Shown here piece after piece: positions 46,611-59,328 of a stretch of 64,000 bases of DNA (positions are counted from its first letter, which is position 1; every line of letters begins with the position of its first letter). The notes under the pieces were generated by a model. The model saw only the letters and a program-made list of their open reading frames with translations, ran no database searches and was not told the DNA's origin. The DNA is taken from the NCBI GenBank assembly GCA_025766275.1, contig JAFKAC010000104.1:1-64000 (forward strand), given 5' to 3'. The DNA is from Lactarius indigo. Taxonomy: Eukaryota > Basidiomycota > Agaricomycetes > Russulales > Russulaceae. A program made the translations under genes and the position numbers.

Positions 46611-48118
46611 ATGAACGAAGGGCCCTCTTACTTTATCGCCATCCATGGGGGCGCGGGTTATCACCCGCCTTCGTCCGACTCTTCGATCAGACGCAGCCTT
46701 CGTACGACCTTCTCTTCCGCGCTCACCACGCTTACCGCCGTCACTAGTAACGAAAGTGGCTCTGGCAGCCACAGCCCTGGAACCTCCCCAACGGCGCTCG
46801 ACACCGCGACCGCACTCATAGCCGCACTCGAAGATTCTCCCGAGTTCAACGCAGGCTACGGTTCTAACCTCACCTTCGACGGAGACGTAGAATGCGACGC
46901 TGCGCTCATGGACGGCGGGTGCCACGCGTTCGGGGGTGTCGGCGCCGTGCGATGCGTGCGCAATCCCGTGCTGCTCGCCCGCTGCGTCCTAGACGCACGG
47001 CGCCAGTCGCCGCAGCTGGGGCTGGGGCTGGGGCTGGGGCGCGTGCCACCATTGCTGCTGGTTGGCGAGGGCGCGGTGCGCTTCGCGGCGGAGCGCGGCG
47101 TTCGCGCAGGTGCGGTCGAGGATCCTGCGGAGATGGTCGCGCCGATGGCACGACGGGAGTGGGAGGTGTGGAGGGAGCGGTGGGATCGCGAAGAACGGCG
47201 GACGTCTGGCCCTGGTGACGAGCCGAGAGGGGTCGGTGCTGCTGCTGCTGCTGCTGATCTCGCGATGTTACGGGCTCGCCAGGATACGGTTGGGGCTGTC
47301 GTCGTCCAGGGCGACGCTGGAGACGTCGCCGCTGGCGTCTCGAGGTGTGTGTGTTTTACATGAAGAGAGGGACGGCTGATCCTTAACTCTGTCGCTGGTT
47401 CAGTGGCGGGCTACTTCTCAAGCCTTCTGGACGAGTAGGCGAGGTTGGTTGGTCTACGCAGTCCCTTGTTGCGAGCTGATTATAGGCCATTCTTCAGGCG
47501 GCTGTGTTTGGTACTGGCTGCTGGGCGGAGCACCTGTCTGATGGGCGCAGCATCGCCTGTAGCGTCTCGGGACAAGGGGAACTCATTATGCAATCGTCCT
47601 TGGCCAAAACGCTTGCTGAAAGGATCGCCGCGAATACCGCCGCCGAAAGCGACACGCACGATGTTCTCCGATCCGTATTGGTCGATTACTTCTATAGTGC
47701 GTTGCGTTGCTACCCCTCGATCTTCGTGCATTCGTAACCTACCCCGCCCCCCGCTCTGAAATCAGGTAGGTGGCATCGACAGGGGGAGTACCAGCCGGCG
47801 GTGGGCGTACTTCTCCTTACCAGGGGCGTGGATGGGGACGAAGGCACCAGTCCGTGATCACTCCACTCTGGAGAGGGTTCGTTTCTCAGGCATCTCTCAG
47901 CTCGACTCTGGTGTGCGTTCACCACGCAGAGTATGGCCGTTGCCTACTCGTCGTCTCAACACCCTAAACCAAAGGTCAACCCCCCTTCTTTCGGTTCGTC
48001 GATGAAGCAACCCCCGTTGATCGACGATCACCAGGTTTTAGTTCTGCGGAATACGACTCATGACTTCAGCAACGAAGATGGGCGTCCACCATTATTCATC
48101 ACCACACTTTCCTTCTGA
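46611..48118 (+). CDS. Taspase-1-like threonine peptidase (asparaginase-2 family)
   Basis: An Ntn hydrolase that self-cleaves to expose an N-terminal Thr. The N-terminal part has FIAIHGGAGYHPP, EFNAGYGSNLTFDGDVECDA and LMDGGCHAFGGVGAVRCVRN. The self-processing site is QDTVGAVVVQGDAGDVAAGV, with the Thr after Asp as nucleophile. After an intron (donor near 47345) it reads SGGLLLKPSGRVGE, then AAVFGTGCWAEHLSDGRS, the order seen in taspase 1 rather than in plain isoaspartyl peptidases. A later intron (47850-47900, donor GTCCGT) leads to LWCAFTTQSMAVAYSSSQ, matching the taspase C-terminus. It ends at 48118. A GC-rich insert encodes LGLGLGLG (47018-47039). In animals the substrate is MLL; the fungal substrate is unknown. 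Confidence 0.8.
47018..47039 (+). other. Four GGGG runs inside a coding exon (quadruplex motif)
   Basis: Four GGGG blocks separated by CT form a perfect quadruplex motif on the coding strand of the taspase-like gene, encoding alternating Leu and Gly. It is also a short tandem repeat of the 6-mer GGGGCT. Confidence 0.7.
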
Positions 48119-48949
48119 AACCCGCCCACAATAACGCAACGTAACGCAAGTAAGGCTCGATCCTATACCAACATGGTCAAAAAATTCTCTTGGCCATTAG
48201 CGGTAAATGCGGCATGAAGCATCATCACTTGCTGGCCCTTGCATGTAACGACGGGTACTTCTTCTCCAAGACCATATATGGAACAACCTACCTTCTCGTT
48301 CATGATGTGGTGCTGCGCCCTCACTTTATATCCCCAAACGCTTTGTCTGGTAGATTCGCAGGAGGTGGAGCCCCTGAGTTTTGGGTGAATTGGGGGTAGA
48401 TTCTTCCTTCGGGCATTCAGTACCCCGGTGAGGTGCTTCAGCACGCAGCCTCCATTTTGTACAGAAGCACCCTCATCCATAAAACTGTATGTCAGTCTTC
48501 ATTGAATCACATTTTGCGCATCCCTTTCGTGTTCTGGTTCGCCCGCTCCTATGACTGGAATTTGATGAGGCATTGATCGGCTGTGTCCTTCCGTTTTTGT
48601 CACTCGTATTCGGGTGAGGGCACGTCTGCCATCACGGACGAGACAGATGATGTGATGAAAATGTGAATTCTGCGCTATCTCGCACAAAGAAACGACTACA
48701 TGCTGGTGTCAAGCTAATTTTATATTCGGGCGCCTGTTCCCCTACGACGACAGACACCTTGGCTTGCGAGGTTGTCTTCGAGGCGTATAGGGGATTACGA
48801 CAATAGTCCGCGATGGTATACGGTACTCGTGATGAACGCAGAGAAGGCGAGGCGGTATTCGCAAATTGGCGTCCGTTCCGTTCCACAGTCACAGTAAAGT
48901 ATGCCATCACAGAATCGACCGATCTCATAGCGCAGCAAAATCGCATGGC
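48119..48949. other. Convergent intergenic region, no gene seen
   Basis: It separates the stops of the taspase-like gene (+) and TFB4 (-). A minus-strand frame at 48163-48480 (105 codons) has no family features and lies where 3' UTR is expected. Confidence 0.45.
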
Positions 48950-50309
48950 CTATCGCAGACTCGCGGACATACCCTGGCTGGGCCGCGCGCTCGGTGGTCG
49001 TGGGGAACCATTTGAGGCGCCGTTTGCAGGAGGTATGGAAGGTCGTGAGGCATTGAGACGCTGGAGGGTTTTCATAGGGAATTTTGTCCTGACAGGAGAT
49101 TGTATCAACAAACACGCAGCGATGTCTGCAAACGGACAAACCTGCACGTCGAGCACACGGGAACGGGGGAACAGAATACTGGTATGTGATGCTCAACAAC
49201 AAGCCCCGGAATGGAAGTTCCGCAAAACTCACTAGACAAACAGACAGAGCAGACAAATCCGATGTCAACGATGTTCTTATGACAGAAACAAGCCGCTCGG
49301 AAGTCGACTTTGTCCTGCCGGGGAACCGCCATGATATGCCGCATGGAAGGGGGCGGAAGGAAGGACATCTAGGAAAGGAGGTGGTAAGAAGTCACGATCG
49401 ATCGATTTCCCTGAAGTGGGCCGAGGGAACATGCCGTGAGGTACTGCAAAAAAGCATCGCGTCGCTCGAGATATATATACGATCCTCCTGTCAGGTGTGC
49501 CGCTTGCTGAAGGAAAACGGTCTCCTCTCCGTATACCTTGCAAACGTCGATGGTAACTTTCTAATTGCCGTGGGTCAATGCTTTCCAGCGGGTGATTCCG
49601 CCAAACTCAACAACACACCAATTTTTGAGCAGAAAAGATCGAGTTCATGACGGGAATGTACGATGCAGAGAGGTCGGGTGAGACGGAAAGAATAAGGATG
49701 CGGGCATCAGCCTCGGTTGTTGTTTCGGTGGCCACGCTTCCAGGTGGTGGATGAGCCAAACGGTTGATATCTGGTCCATCGTGACTACGCGCTCGGGGAG
49801 AGGTTGAAGAGCTTACAGCACAGAGCTTTTGTCAGAGCTCCTACCAACGTCACGGGCGCTGAAAGATTGTCAATAGAGCGAGCAAAAAGGGGGTCGCCTT
49901 TAAACGCACGTTCTTCTGTCAACCCTTCGAGGAGATTTAGCTCCTTTTGTATGTTGTTGGTGACAATCGTGTTCACAAACTTAAACGGGCGATAAGAATT
50001 GGCGTCAGCAGGCGGGTCATTGGTGTTTGACGAGTCAGCATCTAGGGACGAATAGAGCATGGTGCTATGTCTATATTTCAGCGACTAGATCTTCCCGCTT
50101 TATCGACGGGCACACCTCTTCCCGGGAAGTGCACCAAAGACGGCCAATGTATTTTCATGCTTGGCTGCGATGTGAGAGTTCAGGAATGTCAAGACTAGAG
50201 AGAGAAACGTCTGGAAGGAAAGCGGGTGAGGATTTGTGGGCTGCGCAGACAGATGCCATTGTGAAGGCGACAGGTCGATGATGAGGGACAGGTGACAAGA
50301 ACGGTCCAT
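48950..50309 (-). CDS. TFB4: TFIIH core subunit Tfb4 (p34)
   Basis: Tfb4 is part of the TFIIH core used in transcription start and nucleotide excision repair; it pairs with Ssl1/p44. The start MDRSCHLSLIIDLSPSQWHL (50309) opens the von Willebrand-type domain, which continues as LALVLTFLNSHIAAKHEN-like helices, FKFVNTIVTNNIQKELNLLE and LTALTKALC. An intron (about 49565-49628) joins NSIFSAQKL to KVTIDVCKVYG, followed by ETVFLQQAAHLTGGSYIYLE. The C-terminal C4 zinc finger reads DFRAACFCHKNIVDIGFVCS, then VCLSIFC, and after an intron VCSTCRTKFPMKTL. The tail is Ser/Pro-rich and the stop is at 48950. Motif order and length fit the family. Confidence 0.87.
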
Positions 50310-50613
50310 AGAGCCGCTTCCTCACCTGCCCGCTTGCTCATCCTAAAACCCCGATTCCTGACATCGACGAGTCGCCAAACACGGGTCACACATGAAAAGC
50401 ATTCTGCAGAGGGCCCCGGAGGTGCCCTCCGAAATCACTAGTCTAACTAAAAGTACCAAAGTCTATCACTAAAACCAATTCCATTAAAGATAGTTATTCA
50501 AATCCTCATGGATCGAGTAGACAAGCCTTCTTTGGGTTTTAGTAGCTTTTCGGCCACCTGTTTGCCTTTATTATAGCATGAGTATTCAGCTTTAGTCCAT
50601 ATGTTCATTTCAC
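50310..50613. other. Short intergenic region upstream of TFB4
   Basis: It holds the TFB4 promoter and the 3' end of the mannosyltransferase gene, both on the minus strand. No further gene is seen. Confidence 0.45.
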
Positions 50614-52356
50614 TTACCTCTGTTCCTGGCAGACAAAGCTATCGGGAGCACCCTCCCAGTCATCCAAAACATACTTCCCTGCCCCGCCGATGCCGTGATC
50701 CTCTCCCTCGGTACCGAAAAGGTCCAATGCGAGTTGCGTATGGCTGACGCCTGCATATGTGGTTACGCAGCGAGGATTGACAAGGATCCGAGCGGGTCGA
50801 AAGAGAGAATTAGGAACAGACAAGCGTGTTGATCCCGACACGTCTTCAACTGGAACATCCGAATCAGGCATTGCGTCGTAGTCGGATCCCGCATTGGCGT
50901 CGGGATCGGCGTCGTTCGGCAAACGATGGGCAACTTCCTCCTCCTTTATTTCCTCATCAAGCGCTCGCTTACGACGAGCGGCAGAGTTTCTCGCGTCCAT
51001 CTCTTGGACGCCTTCGCGGGCCTTCTGGAGCCAAAGGTCCCGACAAAACCAGGCCTGGCTGCTGTCTAAGCACGGTGCGTCCGGTGCACGTTCCGGCCGA
51101 GCATCCGTCGAGGACACGTTGTGGATATCCGTACCCGCGCGGTACGAGATTCCCTTGTAGTAAGATTGAGCAGGATCGACAACATGCGTCCCAGATTCAC
51201 AGCAGAAAACTTGGAAAGGCAAGTGCTGCGAATACCGTGCGGCGCCCACCTCGTCCCGCGGAGGGACGGCGTCCGGTTTTGAGGACGACTTCGACTGGCG
51301 GAACTGGTCCCCATTGATATCTCGAGTCCTCCACCTGGAAGATCATGGGCTTAGGATCTATATGACTGAAATCCTCACTACGCACCGATCAGAGAAAATA
51401 AAAAAGCCGTTATGCTCTGCCCAGTCCATGCCGCAAACCATAGCGGCGTCATTTGCGTCGCTGACTTTGACGGTTTCCAAAATGTCATTGGGACATGTGA
51501 ACCCCTTGAGCCAAATCACTCGGTGGAACTTGATCTTCCGTCGTTCGTAGAGCTCTTTGAGGGGCTCGAGGGCGAGGTTGCGCATATACGCTTCCTCCGC
51601 AGGATAGTATGCTGCAACGGGATCCTCTGTCATTCCGGAGACACGCCTGATCCTGTATGGCACCCCCAACAATGTGAGCACCGCTTCTGATAGATCCGTG
51701 AGGGTGGCGGTGGAGTCAGACGAGTCGTAATCAAGCATCGAGACGAAGAGACTCGAAGGGCCAAAGCGCTTCACCAGTTGTACAATGACAGCGAGTTGAT
51801 CAACGAGGAAGTGGTCGGCAGAATGGATCACGATGCCAACAAAATATAGGTGATTCTTGCTAATAAGATCGTCGAATGCGTGCTCGTGACTGTTCTGACC
51901 GAATGGGCGAACGAGAGTGGGACAGTGGGCAGCAACCCAGCCATTGAGGGACAGGAGCGTTTCAATAGAGCTCATGACACTCTGGACGTCCATTTGCGCT
52001 GTGTCTGGGCCTACGATGCTATGCAAAGTTTAACACGAGCAAAACGAGAAAGGGAACGGTTCTCACTAAGGTTTTTGAAAGCGCTCCCAGTAGTCATCTA
52101 CTCCATTGCGCACAATATCGCCCATAAGACCCTCTTTGTCGTCCCTCCCAAACCGTGACTGCAAAAACCCATATCGTCTGGTGTCCAGCACACTCTCTGA
52201 ACCGTGGACAAAGTCGAGGACTCCGTGTCCCTGTATCTCGTGTAACTTGGTGTCGGAGGAGGATGGGCGAGAAGAAGTGGCGAGACGAATAAGGATGGCG
52301 GCAGAAATAATTATGAAGATACGTGTCAAGTTGCGTCTTCGGAAGCCAAATGCCAT
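50614..52356 (-). CDS. CAP59/CMT1-family mannosyltransferase (GT69)
   Basis: The family was first described in Cryptococcus, where Cmt1 is an alpha-1,3-mannosyltransferase and Cap59 is needed for capsule export. A type II membrane protein of the secretory path: MAFGFRRRNLTRIFIIISAA is a basic head plus signal anchor. Family motifs are DDYWERFQKP, SSIETLLSLNGW, FVGIVIHSADHFLVDQLAVI, VSMLDYDSSDSTATLTDL, LGVPYRIRR, VIWLKGFTCPNDILET, AAMVCGMDWAEHNGFFIFSD and, after an intron, FQVFCCESGTHVVDPAQSYY. The end has RILVNPRCVTTYAGVSHTQL then ALDLFG. An acidic insert (DEEIKEEEVAHRLPNDADPD and following) sits between the last two motifs. ATG 52389 in frame is an alternative start. In non-capsulated basidiomycetes a role in wall or secreted glycans is likely (inference). 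Confidence 0.88.
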
Positions 52357-53963
52357 GTCAGCAGCTCTCGAAAACGCAGAGAGATGCACGCAAACGATGC
52401 TAGAGATGTGCGCAAACTGGATGCCGTACTTGTGCAGTAGTCGACGTGTTCCTGGCGCCGCCAGAAAAATACCGGCCCGGCTAGTTTTTACAATACAGGT
52501 TCGATAAGGGGATGCAAAAAACTAATCTCATCCGTAACGAAAAAAATACATGATGCAGCTGAAAATGCAGAGGACGAATCCCTGACTGTTTGACCCTTGC
52601 GTGCGACCGTTTCGCTTATGACGGGAAAGTGTTGGCGGTTTCATTTTCCGGAAATGGTGTCAAGGTGGTCATTGCTACTCAAGACGTACAGATGGTGTCC
52701 ACGTGACAAATATCCTTTTAACCTACACACCATCTTTCTCAGGGGGAATGCCATCAACACGAACAATATCCAGGCTTCCACGACAGAGTTGCCGTTATTG
52801 ATCGATTGATCTGACATTGGGCATAACGCAGGGTCAACGGTGTCAAAGAAGCAGCGGGAATAAACAGCTTCCTGTTCACGGCAGCCTTGACGACGTTGAC
52901 CGGAACTTGGCACAGGATACAGGAGGATGCACGGAGAACCCAACGAAAGGTGTATACAGGAGCGAACGACGGCGGATACTAAGAAGCAATGGTGAAAACG
53001 AGGCCGTGTGAGCCACCTCAAGGCCTCGATTCCGACAGAAGACGTGCGCATGCTTAGGCATTCTCAGTGGACAAAGGGGCAAGAGCAAGGAGGCCAGAGC
53101 TCCCACGTGACAGCACGTGATAATTTAAATGAGCCCAGAGTCCGACGTGGCGAAATTCATCATCGAAAGTATACAGTGGCCTAACAGTCGAGTTTTGATG
53201 GTTAAAAAAGCCGAGAGTGAATGCGACTGCGGAAGAGTGGCCAGCCATTGAGAGAAAAAAAGGGCAAACGGTACGCAAATTGTGGCTGCAGGCGGGTTGC
53301 AAAGAGTGTTCAAGGCCCGCTAATGTCCCAAAATTCCGGAAGAGAGTTATAAATGACTTATACTGGTATAATATAATATAATATTTTGAGTTCATAAAGG
53401 CTATAATCAAGTAAAGATTATTTTAAGACCCTTATACAAACAACATTTGCTTGTAATTACCTTAAAATGGTTATTGTGTGGAAATTTTGCGACTGGGACC
53501 ACCTGACCAGTATTATAGTAGTGGCGTGCTGTGGCGGAGGGCCGCACCTGCTGCGGCAGTTAGGCTATACCAACCAATTCTGGGGCACCAATGAAGGGCA
53601 CTGGCGACAGGCATCACGAAGCGAGCCGGAACGCCGTCCGTGGAAGAATAGATAAGAACCGGGGCGATGTCACAACATGCTGACCACACGCACTGATGGA
53701 TGGCTCCGTCGGCGAGAACGACAACAAGCGCACGGCCCCATGAACCTTGTGTTTCGACTGGGGAAGAAAAAAACATGAAAACAAAAAAATTAAGAAAAGA
53801 AAATAAGGAGAACGACGGGATGTTCGCTACCGTCTCGAAGGAGTGAGACAGGACTGAATTCGCGGGTACAGTATTCAGGGAGCAAAATTTGTGCCCAGGA
53901 CGCCTTTATCGGAGTTCGTCACGGGCGGTGACGAACAAACACTGGCCGGCGTTGCCCGTAGCG
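52357..53963. other. 1.6 kb divergent intergenic region, no gene seen
   Basis: It lies between the starts of the mannosyltransferase (-) and CHD1 (+). Overlapping short frames occur on both strands without motifs (for example 52641-53051 minus, 53467-53655 plus). A TATAA-type microsatellite (TATAATATAATATAATAT) is at about 53366-53383. Confidence 0.5.
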
Positions 53964-56900
53964 ATGGCCACGCGTGTGAATCAACTCGGACTGCCCTCTG
54001 CCGACACTGACGCCCGAGCCAACCGTCCTTCTCCCCCTTACTCCTCCTTCCCCTCACCGTCCATTAGCCCCCTTTCCCCCTCCCCGACGTCTGAATCCCA
54101 ACATCACCGAAACATGTTTCTAGGTGACGACTTAGACACACCTGCGGATACCTCCTTGGCGCCGTCCCCGGTACCCCAGAGTACTCATTTCAATGGAGAC
54201 GAGTCCGATAACATGCAGGTCGACTCCGACGATGACGCAAGAGATGCTGACGCTGACGCTGATGCCGACATTGATGCGGATGGTGACTACGTCGAGGAGT
54301 CTGAACAAGTCCCAGTGAACAGTAACACAGTTGCGTCCTCTTCCCGTCCCATTGGCAGACAGGTTCGTGGTTGTGTGTGGTTAAGTGCTGGCGCCTGAAA
54401 TTCACGTCTTATTTATATATATGTTCAGGTTATGCGAGATGACGACTATGTATGTTCCTTTTCGGTCTACTCTTTCACATCAACTAAGTGTGTTTCGTAA
54501 AGGGTTACGATGCTACTCCAGATGAGGATGAGGATGAGGACGGCTCATATGGAGACGAAGAATATGGTGGCGGCAGCAGCAGCGGCAGGAAGAAGATACC
54601 CAAGAAAAAAAAGGTACCATCTAAGCCCAAAGGTAGGTCGAGTCGCACGTCCATTTCACATGCCCCCCTCTTAAGGCCCGTATTTCAGTGGCATCCAGAC
54701 CAGCTTCTTCAGACTCAGATTCGGAGTACGGTGCTCGGTCCAAAAAGAAGAAGAAACCGCGAGTGTCGGGTGACGAGTTGCGGACCTCTAGCAGAGGCGT
54801 CAAAGTACTCAACTATGCCGACGATGTTGAGGACTTTGAGCAATTCGATGAGCCCCATCCAGGTTATTATATCGACCCTAACGCTCAAGAGAAAGAGAAC
54901 GACGAGATTGAAGCTGTCCTTGGACACGCGAGAGACGAGGGACACGAGGACGACCCCGAAGACCTTTGGTACGAAAACCTTGTAAGCCCAAGCTCTACTC
55001 CGCCCAAGATATGTGTGTCACAGTTGCGTTTCCAGCGTTTCCATATCAAATGGAAGGGGTTCTCCCATTTGCGAAACACGGACGAAACCTACGAGTTCCT
55101 TAAACGGTACAAGGGGCTCAAGCGTGTCGATAACTACATAAAGGCGTTCAAAACTTATCAAGCACGTCTCGCAGCTTCGGGACTCACTTCGGAGGAGCGA
55201 GAAACGCTCCTCCTGGACAAAGAACGCGAGAAACAAGACCTAGAGCTTTACAAGACCGTCGAGCGTGTGGTTTCGCACCGCGATGGCCTCAAGGGCGAGA
55301 TTGAGTATTTCTGCAAGTGGAACGGCCTCAATTACGAACACTGCACATGGGAACCTTTGGAAGAAATCCGCCCGATCGCGAAGGAGCAACTTGAAGCCTA
55401 TCGTCATCGGGAGGCCGAGGCTAAGTTCCCATACAAGAGTGTAGCCTACGCCCGCACTCAACGTCCAACCTTCGAGAAGATCACCGAAGACCCTGAGTAC
55501 ATCGTCACGACCGGAGGTCAGTTGAAGGACTTCCAGCTTACGGGGTTGAACTGGTTGGCGTACCTGTGGAGTAAGGGCGAGAATGGCATTTTGGCAGATG
55601 AAATGGGTCTTGGGAAGGTGCGCCCCTGACTTTTTAAGACGACCAACGCTTCGTTTCGTGGATTGACGGATGTTTCAAGACGGTGCAAACTGTTTCATTC
55701 CTGTCCTACCTTTTCCACCAAATGCACCAGTACGGACCTTACCTGGTGATCGTCCCACTCTCAACCATCGCTGCATGGCAGTCGCAATTTCAGACTTGGG
55801 CACCAGATCTTAACGTCATCACTTACATTGGCACTGCCCCAGCGCGCGAAGTTATTCGCAAATATGAATTCGGTCCCTCCAATAAGAAGCTCAAGCTGAA
55901 TGTGCTTTTGACCACTTATGAGCTCACCCTTCGCGACTCGAAAGAGCTGGGTGATATCAAGTGGCAAGTGCTGGCTGTGGATGAGGTCCGCACAACTCCC
56001 TTTCTGAAGCGAGTTTTCTTTTTCTTATTCCTCGCTCAAGGCCCATCGCCTCAAGAATTCGGAGAGTCAGCTATATGAAGCATTGCGGGCATTCTCGGCT
56101 GCATCGAAGCTCCTGATCACTGGGACGCCACTTCAGAACAATGTGAAAGGTTCGTTATCCACGCTTCGGGATAATTGTGGCTGTAGCTAATATGGCCCAT
56201 TGTAGAGCTTCTATCGCTCATGCACTTCCTCATGCCCGAAAAATGCAAGTTTCGTCCCCCACATTCCACATTCCTAGTTGCTAACCATGTCGGACTCAGT
56301 CGCGCTAACCAACGAGTTTGACCTTAACGATGCGGACCACGAATCTAAAATCAAGGAGTTACATGCCCAGCTGGAGTCTTTGATGCTTAGAAGGTTGAAG
56401 CGCGACGTGCTTAAGTCCCTTCCAACAAAAAGCGAACGCATCTTGCGCGTGGAAATGAGTGCCATGCAAACACACTACTACAAGAACATCCTGACCAAGA
56501 ATTTTCAAGCACTTCAGAAGAGCGCGAGCGGAAACGGCAACATCAGTCTCTTGAACATCGGTCAGAGACAACACGTTTGTCTTACAATTCTGCGCTGATC
56601 ACGCTCATACAGCTATGGAGCTCAAGAAGGCTGCTAATCACCCATTCCTCTTCGACGGCGCCGAAATGAAGACAGAATCCGCCGAGGAGACCCTGAAGGG
56701 CTTGGTCATGAATAGTGGAAAGATGGTGTTACTCGACAAATTACTGGCTCGCTTGCGCAGTGACGGCCACCGCGTGCTCATATTCAGTCAAATGGTCCGC
56801 ATGTTGGACATCCTCAGTGATTATCTATCCTTCCGGAATTACCTCCATCAACGGTTGGATGGGATGGTATCGTCAGACGCACGGAAGAAATCTATCGCCC

Positions 56901-59328
56901 ACTTCAATGCACCGGGTTCTCCGGACTTTGTCTTCCTACTCTCCACACGTGCTGGTGGTCTCGGCATCAACCTGGAAACAGCTGACACGGTGATTATCTT
57001 TGACGTGAGTTCTCATTCGCCGTATTGGTGAAAGACAAAACTGAGTTGATGTCTGCAGAGCGACTGGAACCCACAAAATGATTTGCAGGCCATGGCGCGT
57101 GCCCATCGAATTGGCCAAAAGTCACATGTCAGTGTGTACCGCTTTGTAAGCAAAGACACAATGGAGGAAGACGTTCTGGAGCGTGCCAAAAAGAAAATGG
57201 TTCTTGAGTATGCCAGTGAGTGAACGATTGTGTCTTAAATTGTACAAAGCTATGGCTGACGAGTTTTTCTGCCCTGCCACAGTCATCAATCAGATGGACA
57301 CATCGCAAGCCCATCTTAGTGGCAAGACGGGCAATGGCAAGGATGTGACAAAACCGGACAACCTTAGCAGGGAGGAGCTCACAGCTGTGCTCAAGTACGG
57401 CGCCCAGAAACTGTACGTCCCTTCTCTCTACTAGCTCTCTAGCAATATCAACATTTTGGGCCTCAGGTTCGACAAAGACAATACACTGCAGGACAAGAAG
57501 CTCGACGAAATGGATCTCGACGATATCCTCAACCGCGCCGAGGACCACGAAACCATCACAGGTGGAGATGGCGGCGCATCTCTCGGTGGCGAGGGCTTCC
57601 TTGCATCCGTTGCGTCTGTCAGTGACGTCAAGACCGAAATAAGCTGGGAGGAGATTATCCCTCTTGATGAACGACAAAAGGTTGAACGCGAGGAAGACCA
57701 GCGGAAAGCGGAGGAGCTCGCTGCGCTAGATACCAAGGACCGAAAGCGGTCACACGCACCGGTATCTTACGAGGGCATGGACGTCGATCAACCCGTCTCC
57801 GCTTCTGCCAATAAGAAGCCGAAAGGCCCAGCTCCAACTCGGAAGAGTGCCAGTCAAAAAGCGATGGAGCTCAAAGAGCGTGATGTCCGTGTTCTCATCC
57901 GCAGCATGCAAAAGTGGGGTGACATTCGGCAGCGTTATGATATCATTGTGAGTTGCGTTGGTTAGAAAATGGGAGTGCTGCTAACTCTTCATCAAGGTCG
58001 GCGACGCAAAGCTCCAGGACAAAAACAAGGGGATGATCATCGATGTTGCTGACGACATCGTTGAACTTTGTGCCGGCGCTGTCGATGAGAACAACACGCA
58101 GAAACAAACTCGCGTGGCCGCCGGAGAGACCCTGACCACTGCCCAGAAAAGCAAGGCAGTGTTGGTGACATACAGAAACGTCGGGAATATAAACGCCGAG
58201 ACCGTCCTCTCCAGAACAAGGGATTTGCACATCCTTTACAATATCCTCAGTCTACTCAACCCAGAAGACATGTACACGTGGTCGATCCCGGTGGACAACA
58301 TTCGTCCCACGCTCAATTGGTCTGGTCGGTGGGGTCCGCAAGAGGACTCTATGTTACTCGTCGGTGCATACCTCTATGGTTTTGGCAACTGGGAAGTCAT
58401 CGCCAAGGACCTAAAACTCGGTTTGTCGGACAAATTCTTCTTAGAGGAGGGCAAGAAGGGTGAAGACGCATCAACCAAGCCCATCCCGAACGCGATCCAC
58501 CTAGTGCGGCGTGGCGACTATCTTTTGGGCCTCCTACGGGACCACGAAGAGAAGCTCCGATTATACGAGACTTCGCTCCGAACAAAAGGACAGTTGAGAG
58601 CTTCCGTGTCGCCGCCACCTGTTGCCTCGTCCTCGTACAGTGGAAGCAACAAGCGGCGTGCAGAGAGTGAGGCCGTTGCCTCAGTCGAGGATACGAGCGC
58701 GCGGAAACGGAAACGCCGACCAACGCCGACCTTTACTGACTCAGAGTCATCGGATGAATGGTGAGTGTTTCCCAGTCCCGCGGTGATGTTGGAGTAACCT
58801 GATCTCGGCAGCCCTTCCATGGATGAAGCAGCTACCAAGGAGGAACTTCGTCCTGTCAAAAAGCAGTTGGTAAGTCCTCCTCTTCAATAGTAGCGATCGG
58901 TCTGTTAAGCGCTCTTGCAGAAACAATTGAAGTTGAGTGGCGGAGATATGCCACGGGACGACAAAGTCGCCATCCTGAAAGAGTCTCTAGCTGCCATTGG
59001 TCGGCGCATAGAGGTCGTCCTAGATGCCAAGCAAGCCGCAGGAGAAGACCGAGATAGATGGAGAAGGCACCTCTGGACGTGCGTACAAACCCACTCGACC
59101 TGCCCCTTTTTCTGAACATTGGGTTACCTTAGATTCGTCACGTTATTCTGGCCTAAGAAAGTCAGGGCCGCTAAACTCGAAGAGATTCACGCAAAGATGG
59201 TGATCAAGGAAGCTGGGGACGCAAACGTACCGAAAAGGCCGCGGTTAAGTTCAAATGGCAAGCCAGCCGGCAATGGTGCTGCAGCTCCGTCATCTTCTGT
59301 CAAAACAAATGGCAAGCCACATCGGTGA
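53964..59328 (+). CDS. CHD1: CHD1 chromatin-remodelling ATPase
   Basis: Chd1 spaces nucleosomes over transcribed genes. It starts [19 protein letters not shown]; the N-terminus is acidic ([17 protein letters not shown]) with Lys patches. Two chromodomains: [20 protein letters not shown] and [20 protein letters not shown]. The SNF2 motor has [22 protein letters not shown] (motif I), VDE joined across an intron to AHRLKNSES (motif II), [56 protein letters not shown] and [10 protein letters not shown] (motif VI). C-terminal [29 protein letters not shown]. The Chd1 C-terminal helical domain is [19 protein letters not shown]. About 16 exons; the stop is at 59326. The first chromodomain has Asp where NTWE is usual. 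The intron at 54982-55035 is 54 nt and stop-free, so its retention would stay in frame. Confidence 0.95.

Noticed and set aside
52641..53051. 136-codon minus-strand frame upstream of CHD1
   Set aside because: Composition is unlike coding DNA here and no family is recognisable; it is probably promoter DNA.
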